Shown here: in pieces, positions 11,332 to 21,679 of the stretch
Layout: every line of letters begins with the position of its first letter
Position numbering within the stretch: position 1 is the stretch's first letter
NCBI RefSeq assembly: GCF_019393635.1
Contig: NC_057862.1
Location: 265,250,441-265,314,440, forward strand
DNA: 64,000 bases
DNA from: Dromiciops gliroides
Lineage: Eukaryota > Chordata > Mammalia > Microbiotheria > Microbiotheriidae
Direction: 5' to 3'
Program-made: the position numbers and the translations under genes
Notes under the pieces: generated by a model
Database searches by the model: none
Told to the model about the DNA's origin: nothing
The model's input: the letters and a program-made list of their open reading frames with translations, nothing else

Positions 11332-11973
11332 TTTTCTGATAAAAGCCTCATTTCTCAAACTGAGTCAAATTTATTAAAATAAGAGCCATTCCCCAATTGA
11401 TAAATGGTCAAAAGATATGAACAGTTTTCAGATGAAGATTACTTCATCTTTTACTTCAAAGTTATCTATAGCCATATGGGAAAAAAATGCTCTAACCATT
11501 AACGGGAGAGATGCAAATCAAAACAATTCTGGAGTACTACCTTATATCTATTAGATTAGCTAATAGACTAGAAGAGAAAAATGAAAAATATTGTATGGGA
11601 TTTGGGAAAAAGCCCAAAGGGCTATAAAACTCTTTGACCTAGCAGTGACTAGGTCTGTATTTTTAAAAGAGATAAAAACAAAAAGGAAAAGTACCTATAG
11701 GTACAAAAATATCTATAGCAGCTCTTTTGGTAGCAAAGAAATGGAAATTGAGGGAATGCCCATCAATTGGGGAATGGATGAAATTATGGTATGTGATTAT
11801 GATGAAATACTACTGTGCTATAAGAAATGATGAGCAGAATGCTCTTAGAAAAACCTGAAAAAACTTACATGAACTGATACAAAGTGAAATGCACTGTGTA
11901 CAAAGTAATAGCAATGTTGTGGCATGATTAGCTGTGAATGACATAGCTATTCTCAGCAATATAATGATCCAAG

Positions 11974-12858
11974 TGTGAGCGGCTGAAGTTGGCCTCAGGC
12001 GCCCCAAACGGGCCGCCCCTCCCCTAGCACTACAGCTCTCCCAAACCTCCACAGACACAGGCTTCAGCCCACCTGCTGCTCAGAGAGGAGGTGCACGAAA
12101 GGCCTCAGCCACACCACAGCTTCCTCTGCCCAGCCCTGGCTCCATTCAAGCATGGCACGAAGGCTTAGTGCCCCTGCTGGTTTTGGACACCTGCCCTGGG
12201 AGCAGCCAGCGAATTAGCTTGGTGTGCACGAGGGCACAGCCTGGCCCAAGGTTTGAGGGGAAAGAAGGGTTATATAGCTTGGGGAGGAAGAGATGCTGAG
12301 GGGGTCGCTATGGTGAAGCAGGGGTCGCTACAGAGAGAGAAGTTAGAAGAGGGGGATGCTACAGGAACACTACAGAGACAGTGAGAGGAAGAGTGAAGGG
12401 ACGTAGTAAAGACTGAGAAAGGGGGTCGGTAAGAGGACTGAGAAGGAGACATGGCTCAGGGGTTGTAAGCCCAGGCGGCAGGCAAGAGACATGCAGGGGG
12501 ACAGGAAGCAGCAGGGTTTGTTGGCTGAGGTTTCAGGTTGTATATCTTACTTTCTTGTATTTTATTTCTAAATTGGTTCATATAAATAAACCCTTGTGCT
12601 TTAATTGAAAGAGGCTTCTTAATTTTTTTTAATCAGCCTGGGAGGCAGTGGGGGAATTTATAAATGGCCCATACTAAATTAAAAGCAGTCAGACAGCCAG
12701 CCAAAAGCTTACAGATTAGCACCAGTTAAAATAATTTTTACATTTTACATAATTTACATGGCAACTGCGGCAGGACTTACAGGCCAGTTATAATTTTTCA
12801 GATGCTATCAGCAATTATAAATTTTACAGATTAGTAAGTTAGTTAATTTTTTTTTACT
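11974..12858 (+). mobile_element. Solo LTR-like insertion, about 885 bases
   Basis: It interrupts an L1 3' end exactly, and the L1 resumes at ACAATGATGAAG. A 4-base CAAG lies on both sides (11970-11973, 12859-12862). It has a GC-richer U3-like part, a TATATAG box near 12271 and AATAAA near 12587, then an AT-rich U5-like end. The left end is TGTGAGCGG; the right end is less canonical. Confidence 0.65.
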
Positions 12859-13114
12859 CAAGACAATGATGAAGAATGCTATCCATCCACAGGGAAAGAA
12901 CTGATGATGGTGTTTGAATACATATTAGAACTTAATTTTTGTAAAACTTTTTAAAAATTTTTTGCCTTTTCTTTCACATGACTAATATGAAAATGTTTTG
13001 CATGACTATACATGTATAACCTATATCAAATTGCTTGCCTTCTCAAAGTGGGGAGGGGAGGGAGAAAAAGAGAGAATTTGGAACTCAAAGTTTTAAAAAA
13101 AAAAGTTTTAAAAA

Positions 13115-13261
13115 TGGGCAGCTAGGTGGCACAGTGGATAAAGCACTGGCCCTGGATTGAGGAGGACCTGAGTTCAAATCTGACCCCAGACTCTTGACAC
13201 TTACTAGCTGTGTGACCCTGGGCAAGTCACTTAACCCCCATTGCCCTGCAAAAAGAAAAAA
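13115..13261 (+). repeat. WSINE-like tRNA SINE (B-type)
   Basis: Inserted in the 3' tail of the sense L1, with short A-rich flanking repeat AAAAATGG. Confidence 0.92.
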
Positions 13262-13369
13262 TGGATGTTAAAAATTGTAATTGGGGAAAAATAAAATACC
13301 AAATAAGAAAAAAAAATCACTAAATAAATCACAATGAAGTAAGTAAAGTAAGTAGGGTATCAAAATTAT

Positions 13370-13912
13370 TTTCACATCAATCTATCCTTCATTCAGCCAC
13401 CAGAGTGATTTTCCCAAAACCACATCTGACCACATCACCCACCTCATCCTCCACTTAAAAAATTCCAGTGACTCCCTAATTGCCTCCAAACCTCAGTTTG
13501 GCATTCAAAGTCCTTCATAATTTAACCTCCTCCTACCTTTCCAATCTTATATCCTACTCCCTGCTACATATTCTTTCATCCAGTGACTAGCTTCCTTTCT
13601 ATTCCATGAACAAAACACTATCTCTTCACAAACAAGACTCTGTCTCAGCTTTGGGCATTTTCTCTTGCTGTCTCCCATGCCTGAAATATTTTCCCTCCTG
13701 AAACACATCCGGGCTTCCTTTTTAGCTCTTTAGCTCAACTAAAGCTCTCTCTTTTAGAGGAAGCCTTTCCCCACCCCTCTTAGTTAAACTGTTTGCTTTG
13801 TATGTTGTCTCCCCCAGTAGACTGTAAACTCCTTGAAGGAAAGGACTGCCTTTTGCCTCTTTTTGTATTCTCAACTCTTAGTACAGATCTTTTAAAAAAT
13901 AACTGCTATCGA
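13370..13912 (+). mobile_element. L2 3' part, sense (second half of a split copy)
   Basis: Continues L2 from CAGCCACCAGAGTGATTTTC through TTCATAATTTAACCTCCTCC to the 3' end AGACTGTAAACTCCTTGAAGG. Confidence 0.75.
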
Positions 13913-14197
13913 ACTAGAAGAACATTGTACACAGTAACATCAACATTGAGTGTTGATCTACTGTGATGGACTATATTCTTCTCACCAATGCAATGGCACA
14001 GAAGAGTTCCAGGGAACTCGGATGGAAGAGGATCTCCAAATCCAGGAAAAAAAAAAAAAGAACTGCGGAGTATAGATGCTAAATGAACCATACTATTTCT
14101 TTTGTTTTTGATGCTGTTGGGTTTTTTTTTTTCTATTTTGAGGTTTTCCATCATTGCTCTGATTTTTTTTCTAATGCAGAAATAGGATTAATGTTAT

Positions 14198-14284
<87 letters not shown>

Positions 14285-14426
14285 CCTATATCAGATTACC
14301 TGCTGTCTAGGGGAGGGGGGAGGGAGGGAGAAAAATCTGAAATTGTAAAGCTGGTATAAACAAAGGTTGAGAACTATCTTTACATGTAACGGAAAAAAAA
14401 TAAAATACTTTATTAATTAAAAAAAA
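13913..14426 (+). mobile_element. Short L1 3'-UTR insertion with target duplication
   Basis: L1 3' end from GAACTAGAAGAACATTGTAC to an A-rich tail. It is flanked by the 17-base repeat AAAAAATAACTGCTATC (about 13896-13912 and 14415-14431). A GT/AT microsatellite interrupts the 3' UTR. Confidence 0.75.
14196..14282. repeat. (GT)n(AT)n microsatellite
   Basis: About 14 GT units followed by about 27 AT units inside the L1 3' UTR insertion. Confidence 0.97.
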
Positions 14427-14439
14427 ATAACTGCTATCT

Positions 14440-15089
14440 AGCTCTGCCTTTCCCATCTTATACTTGTAAATTAGATCTAATTTTCAACATTATGACTTTA
14501 CATTTATTGCGACTGAATTTAATGCTCTAGCCTATGGAAATAATTTTAGATACTAATTCTATCACTCAATATCTTTGCCATCCTCTCAGTTTTGTGACAC
14601 CTATAAATTTGATTAGTATACCATCTATTCATTTATCCAAGTCATCGATAAAAATGATAAAACATAAGCACATATGGGCACTGTATTTTATGTCCATCAC
14701 CTCTCTGGTAGAAGGTAAGTTCTTACACTTCATTCTACCCAGAAGTGTATAGAAAATTCCAAGTCAACATTCCCTGTTTGTTGTTGAGAATTCTGCAGAA
14801 GTTGGTCTGCCAATATAAAATGAAAGTGAACTGAGCCAACAATTTGGACACTAGAGGGAAAGAGCTCAGCCTTTAAGAACTACTCAATGAAAGCTGATGA
14901 AGTTTGTAATTGAGCAAGCTAAGGGATCTCTCCTGATAGGGGAAGGGAATGGCAGGTCACTGACAGGAACTCACATATAGTCTCCAACTCAGAGGTTTTG
15001 CTGCATCCTGCTGAGATCAGAGCCAGAGACCCAAGAATGAAAGTGGAAATGAGAAAAGGACTTATAAAAATAATGAAACTACAAATGGA
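14440..15089. other. No recognised feature
   Basis: AT-rich sequence after the L1 3'-end insertion. Short open frames only. Confidence 0.5.
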
Positions 15090-15520
15090 ATTATCTTGGT
15101 ACTGTTCCCTGGAGGAACAGAGGAAGTCAGACCTTCTCCACCAATGAACTGGAGTGGTTGCATAAGAAGTTCAAGAAGAAACCTGGTAAATCCCTGGAAC
15201 AATGGCTTGTGAGGTTATAGTTTAATAAAGTCAATTCTGATATTTACCCTGCATCTGAGTTTGGGGATTTTTTTTTTTTTGCAGGGCAATGAGGGTTAAG
15301 TGACTTGCCCAGGGTCACACAGCAAGTAAGTGTCAAGTGTCTGAGGCTGGATTTGAACTCAGGTCCTCCTGAATCCTGAATCCAGGGCCAGTGCTTTATC
15401 CACTGCTCCATCTAGCTGCCCCCTTGGGGAATCTTTAACTTGGAGAACTCTGAGAATTTATTGTTACAGAATCAGCTAAATTTATCAGATCTGGCAGACA
15501 GGAACCATCTTTTATTTCCT
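15090..15520 (+). mobile_element. Gag-like relic of an old LTR element
   Basis: A short stretch (about 15130-15250) translates to text resembling a retroviral Gag capsid region, with an NELEWLHKKFKKKPGKSLEQ-like core. It is interrupted by a SINE at 15281-15423, after which similar sequence may continue. It is a small, old, broken fragment. The family is not assigned. Confidence 0.35.
15281..15423 (-). repeat. WSINE-like tRNA SINE with a small internal duplication
   Basis: Carries GAATCCT twice in a row near 15371. Flanked by TTGGGGA on both sides. Sits in the Gag-like relic. Confidence 0.9.
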
Positions 15521-15576
15521 TTTAGGTGACTGACATGGGGAGCTATTTGCACCTAACGTCATAGAAAGTAATCACA

Positions 15577-15640
15577 GAGGTGATGCAGTGGATAAAGCCC
15601 TGGATTCAGGAGGACCTGAATTCAAATCTGACCTCAGCCC
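15577..15640 (+). repeat. Partial tRNA SINE head
   Basis: GATGCAGTGGATAAAGCCCT and AGGAGGACCTGAATTCAAAT match a SINE 5' half; the rest is missing. Confidence 0.6.
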
Positions 15641-15749
15641 AGGGGTGCTCTCTCTCTATTAAAGGACCCCTCATGCTCAGGCAAGTTGACTGCTGTCTGC
15701 CTAGGGATACCAGGAAGCCTTCGATGCTCAGTAAAATTCCTGCCCCTTC

Positions 15750-15920
15750 TTTTTATGACTTTATCCTAGAGATATAAGGGAGCCACCAAAGATTTCTAAA
15801 AAGGAGGTGACAGGGTCACATTTATATATTAAAACAATGGTTCTGGCAATAAGGGAGGAGATACTGAAGAGAGGAAAAACTGGAGATAAAAAGGTAGTCT
15901 AGTCTAGAGGGACTGAGGGC
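15750..15920 (+). repeat. Fragment of the unnamed old repeat
   Basis: GGGAGCCACCAAAGATTTCT, GGTGACAGGGTCACATTTAT and GGTTCTGGCAATAAGGGAG parallel the block at 7390-7560. Confidence 0.4.
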
Positions 15921-15924
15921 ATAG

Positions 15925-16355
15925 AACACAAAAATACACAGTAGCAGCTTTCTTTGGTTTCCATGACAACTCCTTGGTTACAAACACTCAACTGAACCCA
16001 GTCATAGCAGGAAATGGAGGATGGTGGAAAGAAAGGAGGGGCAGAACTCAGCTAGTCTCTCGACTGGTTTAAGGAGGTGGGGGATGAGGAGAGTGTACCA
16101 TCCTAGTCCTCCTAAAACTGGGGCCTCTTGGGAGGCCTATAAGGAAATTCTCCCTAAAAGGAAAGTAGCTTCTCCCTGACACTGAAAACTTAGAGGGGAC
16201 ATAAACTGAGCCACTAGGCCCTCTTTCTTTGGGTCCTAATCCCTACTCTCAGAAACCCTACACACATTCTTCCCCCAGGGCTCCCCTGCCACAGTCCTCT
16301 ACAATCCTCTCCCTTACAAGTCCCTCCATGACTCCTCAGGCCCACCACCAGTCCC
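15925..16355. other. No recognised feature
   Basis: Unmarked sequence between the old repeat and an L2 end. It becomes C-rich near 16210-16350. Confidence 0.45.
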
Positions 16356-16359
16356 CAGG

Positions 16360-16580
16360 GCTCTCCTTCTACAAGAAGCCTTTCCAGGCAAGTGCCCTCC
16401 CTCTGCTGATCATCTCCAATTTATTTTGTAAATTTCTTTTACATAGTTGTTTATACATCCTCTTTCCCATTTAGCATGTAAACTCCTTCATAGTAGGGAC
16501 TGTCTTTTACCTTTCTTTGTATCCCCAGTGTTTAGTATAGTGCCTGGCACATAGTAGGTGCTTAATCAATTGTTTTTTAC
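16360..16580 (+). mobile_element. L2 3' end, sense
   Basis: Carries CATGTAAACTCCTTCATAG, TTTGTATCCCCAGTG and CACATAGTAGGTGCTTAATC, the standard L2 3' terminus. Confidence 0.75.
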
Positions 16581-16584
16581 TGAT

Positions 16585-17360
16585 TTCTCCAATCCATTCC
16601 ATATCCACTCTCATTGTTCTTCCAGACCCTCCTCTTCCTCTCCCTCATCACCAGGGCCCTCCTCTAAAGCTGCCCCTTCCCTTCACTCTAGAAGCAGCCC
16701 TCTGGTATACTTTTTGGGATGGGCCTACCCTCTTTCCACACATGCAGTTTTCACTGGCAGGTCCCCAGGGGAGGAGGAGGTGGTCTCTCTCTGTTTCCTG
16801 CAGCAAACCTACCTCCCAACCCCACACAGACCCAAAGAAGGGCTTCTGGAGTTTGGGGAGAATTCAACTCAGATTGGGGCAGAAGGTAGATGAGGAAAGG
16901 TGGGGGAGGGAATATTCCTAAATTTCAATACAGTATGTATACAATGGGAGGTAGGGCTCAGGAGGAACCCAGCACAGACCTTCTCTGGTGTCACCTTTTA
17001 GAGATATATCAGGGGCAGGCTTGGGTGGCAGAGGAAGGGAGGAAGATGATCCTCATTGTGCAGAGGCATCCTGGGTAGTCTGGGAGTCCTATAAGTCCGG
17101 ATGTAAGTCTTGCAGGGTACTTGATGTAGATGCTTTGCCCCAGGAGTTGAGGATAAAGACTGGAGGTCCTAAGATCAGACATGGCTTGGAAACATGGAGT
17201 TTGGGGAGGCAAAAATAAGGTGCAGCCTCACCACCTCTTTCAGGGGCCTTTCCTAGCACCCTCAGCTATGCGCTGCTTCACTTGGTGAGGATGAGGACAC
17301 AGACAGCTTCATTTTTATCTTTTTATTCTCAGCGCCTGGCAAAGTGCTCGGCACATAGTA
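16585..17360. other. No recognised gene; L2/MIR-like end near 17325-17360
   Basis: Mixed-composition sequence with frames up to 111 codons but no domain. GCGCCTGGCAAAGTGCTCGG near 17331 resembles an L2/MIR 3' end. Confidence 0.45.
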
Positions 17361-17381
17361 CTAAATATGACTTCAAGTATT

Positions 17382-17754
17382 GGATAAAGCCCTGGGCCTG
17401 GAGTCAGGAAGATTTGAGTTCAAATCCAGCTTCAGACACTTATTATCCTGGGCAAGTCATTGAACTGCCCAGTTTCCTCATCTATAAAGTAGGGGCAATA
17501 ATAGCTCCTATCTCCCAGGGTTGTTATGAAGATTAAATGAGATAATATTTGGGTTTGTTTTTTTTATGGTAAATTAATTTTGATCTTTTTTTTTTTTTGC
17601 TGAGGCAATTGGGGGCAAGTTACTTGCCCAGGGTCACACAGCTAGTAGGTGTCAAGTGTCTGAGGCCAGCTTTGAACGTAGGTCCTGACTTCAGGGCCGG
17701 AGCTCTATACACTGCACCACCTAGCTGCCCCTAAAATATTATTATACTAAAAAA
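17382..17754 (+). repeat. MIR/CORE-type SINE with 19-base target duplication, holding a WSINE
   Basis: tRNA-like head (TGGATAAAGCCCTGGGCCTG) followed by MIR-type TTTCCTCATCTATAAAGTAG and TAAATGAGATAATATTTGGG, then an A-rich end. Both sides carry AAATATGACTTCAAGTATT (17363-17381, 17755-17773) without a mismatch. Confidence 0.8.
17599..17731 (-). repeat. WSINE-like tRNA SINE nested in the CORE-type SINE
   Basis: Opposite orientation to its host SINE. More diverged than most copies here (GTAGGTCCTGACTTCAGGG). Confidence 0.88.
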
Positions 17755-17773
17755 AAATATGACTTCAAGTATT

Positions 17774-17970
17774 TGAAGGGCTATGACGTGCCGGAGGGAT
17801 TTGACTTGTTCTGCTCCAAGAGTGACAGGTAGAAGTTACAAAGAAGTTTGTTGTAAAGCAAAACTTCCTAACAATCATTCTATTCATAAAGTGGAATGGG
17901 TTCTTACGTCAAGATGTGGCAAGTTGCCCCTCCTTAAGTTTTTTTAGCAGAGCCTGAACAACTACTTGTA
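17774..17970 (+). mobile_element. L3/CR1 3' end, sense
   Basis: Text such as GAAGTTACAAAGAAGTTTG, AAACTTCCTAACAATCATTC and AAAGTGGAATGGG matches the L3/CR1 3' region. It is interrupted at 17971-19220 and appears to finish at 19221-19257 (CACGCTTGGACTAGGTGGG). Confidence 0.6.
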
Positions 17971-17983
17971 GAAAATATAGTAA

Positions 17984-18143
17984 GGGGCAGCTAGGTGGCG
18001 CAGTGGTAAAGCACCGGCCCTGGATTCAGGAGTACCTGAGTTCAAATCCGGCTTCGGACACTTGACATGTACTAGCTGTGTGACCTTGGGCAAGTCACTT
18101 AACCCCCATTGCCCTGCCAAAACAACAACAACAACAAAAAGAA
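17984..18143 (+). repeat. WSINE-like tRNA SINE beside the retrocopy
   Basis: Flanked by GAAAATATAGTAAG (17971-17984) and GAAAATATAATAAG (18144-18157), the same target sequence that closes the retrocopy at 19207-19220. Confidence 0.93.
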
Positions 18144-18157
18144 GAAAATATAATAAG

Positions 18158-19060
18158 ACGGGGGTCGGTCGTAGTGCAGACCTCAGCAGCCAAAGCCCAG
18201 GGGCCTCTGGGGGCTGAATGGGGCCACCCTCCACGGCCTTCCATCGCCCTCCGGGAGGCTTCTTCCCAGGACCGCCACGCTGGGAGATGACGCCATTGCT
18301 TTTGTTTCAGTAGCTGGATCTTCTCCTAATGCCACGGCCCCCTTCCCCTGGGGTCTGCAGGGTCTCTAACCCTAACTGTGCTTCCACACGCGGGTCCCCT
18401 GCCCTGGCTCTGGCCCGGTCTGCGCCTAGGCGCGGTCCCCGCTGTACACTCAGCCCTGCAGACAGAGGGCCAGGTGATGCCTCGGCCCGGGCCGGGGAGC
18501 CTCCGGGCGGCCCCCCAGTTGCCTCTGCTTCTGTCCCGGTGCCTGCCCCCAGTCTTGCTTCGTAGAAGTTTTGTTCTTCACCCTGCCCCCAGCAGTGGGC
18601 GCTGCCGCCCCGTAGCAGCATGGTGCAGCCCCCTCCTCTGCCCTGGGCCCCACAGACTCTGCCTCGGGGCCTTCATATCATCCTGGGCGGCTCGCGCCTC
18701 ACAGAAGCTGCCTGGCCGCGGACAGGAGGAGCTGGTGCCCCCTGGCGCCCCGTGGTCTTATCCTCGGCTTCTCTCCCCTGCCCTCCCCTCCCTCTGCTTC
18801 GGCTTGCTGGGCCTTGACCAGGCTTTTTCTGCTCTCTTGAGCTCTCCATTTCTTCTAGCAAGGGGAAGGGCGGGTGGAGCTCCCTGTCCCCCAGCCCCAA
18901 AGCGCCATCCAAGCCACAGAAAACCACTTCACTCCCCCAATTAATGGTTTCTTCGTCTCCTTAGACTGTAAGCCCCTTGAGGGCAGGGAGCGTGGCTGTG
19001 TGTTCTGCGCAACTGTATCGTGCCTCAATAAATGTGAATTCATTGTTGGCAAAAGAAAGA
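18158..19060 (+). pseudogene. GC-rich processed-retrocopy-like block, source gene unknown
   Basis: An intron-less, GC-rich, CpG-bearing segment sits in AT-rich surroundings. It ends with an AATAAA (within CTCAATAAATG near 19027) about 20 bases before an A/G-rich tail that has become a GGAA repeat. The outer ends carry the direct repeat GAAAATATAGTAAG (17971-17984, and 19207-19220), interrupted only by a SINE. The 3' end (GACTGTAAGCCCCTTGAGGG and on) resembles an L2-type 3' end, so the source transcript probably used an L2-derived poly(A) site. Open frames across it (for example 18378-18944 plus, 188 codons) look like GC-rich by-products with no recognisable domain. I cannot name the parent gene; a 5'-truncated copy of a 3' UTR or non-coding RNA is the simplest reading. 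Confidence 0.55.
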
Positions 19061-19061
19061 A

Positions 19062-19206
19062 AGAAAAAAGGAAGGAAGGAAGGAAGGAAGGAAGGAAGGA
19101 AGGAAGGAAGGAAGGAAGGAAGGAAGGAAGGAAGGAAGGAAGGAAGGAAGGAAGGAAGGAAGGAAGGAAGGAAGGAAGGAAGGGAAGAAAGAAAGAAAGA
19201 AAGAAA
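19062..19206. repeat. (GGAA)n microsatellite in a retrocopy tail
   Basis: About 30 units of AAGG/GGAA followed by AAAG units, directly after the retrocopy's poly(A) signal and before its target-site repeat. It probably grew from the A-tail. Confidence 0.95.
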
Positions 19207-19259
19207 GAAAATATAGTAAGAATTTTCCTCACGCTTGGACTAGGTGGGATGCCAAGGAT

Positions 19260-20245
19260 TTGCCAAGTTGAATGAAATGAGGGAGAGAACTAAATGGGGA
19301 AGAACCTGAGGCTAATGTAGAGATGGAAGGAGGAACAAGGGATGCAGGATGATTCATACTTTTAACTGGTAAATATTTCACCCAAAGACTTGTTTGAACC
19401 CAGAGAACTAAACTAGGAATAAAGGATGAAAGTTGCAGAGAACTAAATTTTAGCTCATTATGAAAGTGACAGTGTTTTGAGAGTCCTGCCTGTGAGGTCA
19501 TAGGGCTCCTCTATTGCCCCTTTCTTTCTACAACTGGGCTCAGTCTCCTACTACCCCATTAGAGATGGAACTGGCAGTTGATTAAGTTCTTGTTGTCTTA
19601 TCCCAGTTTATGTCTAAGGAAATGTCCATAGACCAGAAAGTTGGGGGAAACAACCCCTTAATGAGTTTCAGTGCTGAGAATAACAATTTTGTAAAACAAT
19701 GGGAAATTGGTTCAATACAAAGCTTCATTGCAGGCAAGGGGGAAGAGGGGAAGGAGAAAGGAAAGAGGGGACTCGATATACTTCTCAGGCATACATACTG
19801 AGTTTAATTCACATAAAGGCACTGCTGGGGGAGATGGGAGGAGGGACACAGAGACACAGGGTCCATTCAGCAGTAAGGTGGTGGTCCAAAGTGCTCTGAG
19901 AGTGGAATTCTTATGCTCTGACTTTGGAGTTGGCTGAGTTGTATATCAGGGGTTAAGGCAAAATATTATTTTGAGCGGTTTGTTATCAGGGAGAAAAACA
20001 AGCTGGTGGTAGACAAAATACTATTTGGGGAATTTGAAAAATGTTATTGTCAGTATTTTTCCATGAGTATGTTCTATAAGCTTACAGCTTCCCTTAAAGG
20101 GGAGACTCGTGGTGATCTCAAGACCCAGGGCTGTCCTGTAAGCTTCTAAGTGGGGTTGAAAAACTCATGAACTTTGGGAATGACAAAGCAATATACCCTT
20201 ACTGGCTGCTAAGCAAAAAGAGCCACTGACTCAGTGATCTTAAAA
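19260..20245. other. No recognised feature
   Basis: Unmarked unique-looking sequence between an L3 end and a SINE. Confidence 0.5.
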
Positions 20246-20259
20246 ACAGAATGACCTGG

Positions 20260-20408
20260 GGGCAGCTAGGTGGCACAGTGGATAAAGCACTGGCCCTGGC
20301 CTCAGACACTTGACACTTACTAGGTGTGTGACCCTGGGCAAATCACTTAACCCTCATTGCTCTGCCCAAAAAACAAAAACAAAACAAAACCCACGTACGA
20401 ACATGTGT

Positions 20409-20476
<68 letters not shown>
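20260..20476 (+). repeat. WSINE-like tRNA SINE with internal deletion and CA-expanded tail
   Basis: Lacks about 35 bases of the body after CTGGCCCTGG. The tail continues into a CA microsatellite (20411-20473). CAGAATGA flanks the whole unit (20247-20254, 20477-20484). Confidence 0.85.
20411..20473. repeat. (CA)n microsatellite
   Basis: About 31 CA units in the SINE tail. Confidence 0.97.
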
Positions 20477-20489
20477 CAGAATGATTCAC

Positions 20490-21675
20490 TCTTAATCTCT
20501 CTCCCTATTTGAATCTCTTCCTAGAGGGGTAGTGGTGAAGGCATCTCCTCTCCCTCGCCAGCAGGGCCAGCAGCTTAGTATCTAGAGTAAGGAGGATCAA
20601 CTAAGCAAGCTTGACCCTTTGCCTCTGGCTACCTCTTCTGTTTTCTGTGGTCATGTCCCAGGTGGAAACATCCAGCTTCGGAAGCAACTTGGTGAGTTTA
20701 AGGGGTCCAGCAACCCTGGATCTTGGAGCTGACTGGTGGCAGAAGGGAGTTTCTCGCTCAGAGAAGATAATCATCAACAAGAGAATGACCACACACCATT
20801 TGACAAGTAGGCTTGACAGACTATTTGGACCTAGAGGGAATCATTTATATAATCAAAACTGAGGATGAAGTGTAAAATTCCTATTAGGCTGTCCTACCAA
20901 AGGCTTCATATTTTGGTGGCTTTAAGTTTCAACCTTCCTGTGATTGAAATAACAGCAGTTATTACTATTTGTTTTTAAATCTTTGTTGAGTTTTTGAGAG
21001 CCTTCATATTTTTATATTTCTTTTCTGTGTAGAAAACAGAACAACTATTTTATACGTGATTCCTATTGAACAGTAACTTTTATTCCTCCTTTAAGGAATA
21101 CCATAGACATAAACTGAACCTAAACTACAAATACTTTTCTCCTAGAGAGGTGGAGGGGGTTGTAACAAGGCACAGTGTGAGAAAAGGAGTCCAACACCCA
21201 ACACCTCTCATTAAAGGTCAGGCTTCTCCGGGATTAAAACAATTACCGAGTGCATGAGGGGGTCCCTTAGTAGAGAGAGAGATCAAAGTACCCCAGCACC
21301 CTCGGGCCCAGAAATGGTTGATAATTGTTAGATGAGGAAAAGCTGAATCATTAGAACTGTTCACTAGACGTCTTCCAGATGAGACTGACTACTTGTCAAG
21401 AATTTTGAAAAATTGATTTGTTTGGGTATAGGTTGAAGCAGGTGCCCTCTAAACTCTAGGAAAGCCCTTGCAGCTCTGGGATTCTAAGATTCTGTTACCT
21501 CATTGACAGACATAGAGTTGAGTATAAAATCTGTCTCTGGTCTCAAAAAAGATGACATAGGTCCAGAAGCCCTGTAGAAATAGAAAGGGTACTTCTGGTT
21601 CCCTGGAAATTCAAAAAGTGACAGGGAATAATAAAAAGCAAGAAAGCCACCAGGCCACTTTAATTGTCAAGTCCA
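20490..21675. other. No recognised gene; possible L3 relic near 21425-21500
   Basis: CAGCTCTGGGATTCTAAGAT at about 21471 resembles the end of an L3/CR1 element. The rest is unmarked. Confidence 0.4.
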
Positions 21676-21679
21676 CTGG

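Larger units (their letters stand above)
11332..13313 (+). mobile_element. L1 3' end, sense, split by an LTR and a SINE
   Basis: ORF2 C-terminal and 3' UTR sequence (CCCCAATTGATAAATGGTC, CCCATCAATTGGGGAATGG, then GAACTGATGATGG and a tail near 13300). The solo LTR 11974-12858 and the SINE 13115-13261 interrupt it. Confidence 0.75.

Noticed and set aside
18378-18944. 188-codon plus-strand open frame
   Set aside because: It lies in the GC-rich retrocopy, where stop codons are rare by composition. No domain, and overlapping frames on both strands are equally open.
18855-19275. Long frames rich in KEGR or FLPS repeats
   Set aside because: Pure translations of the GGAA microsatellite.
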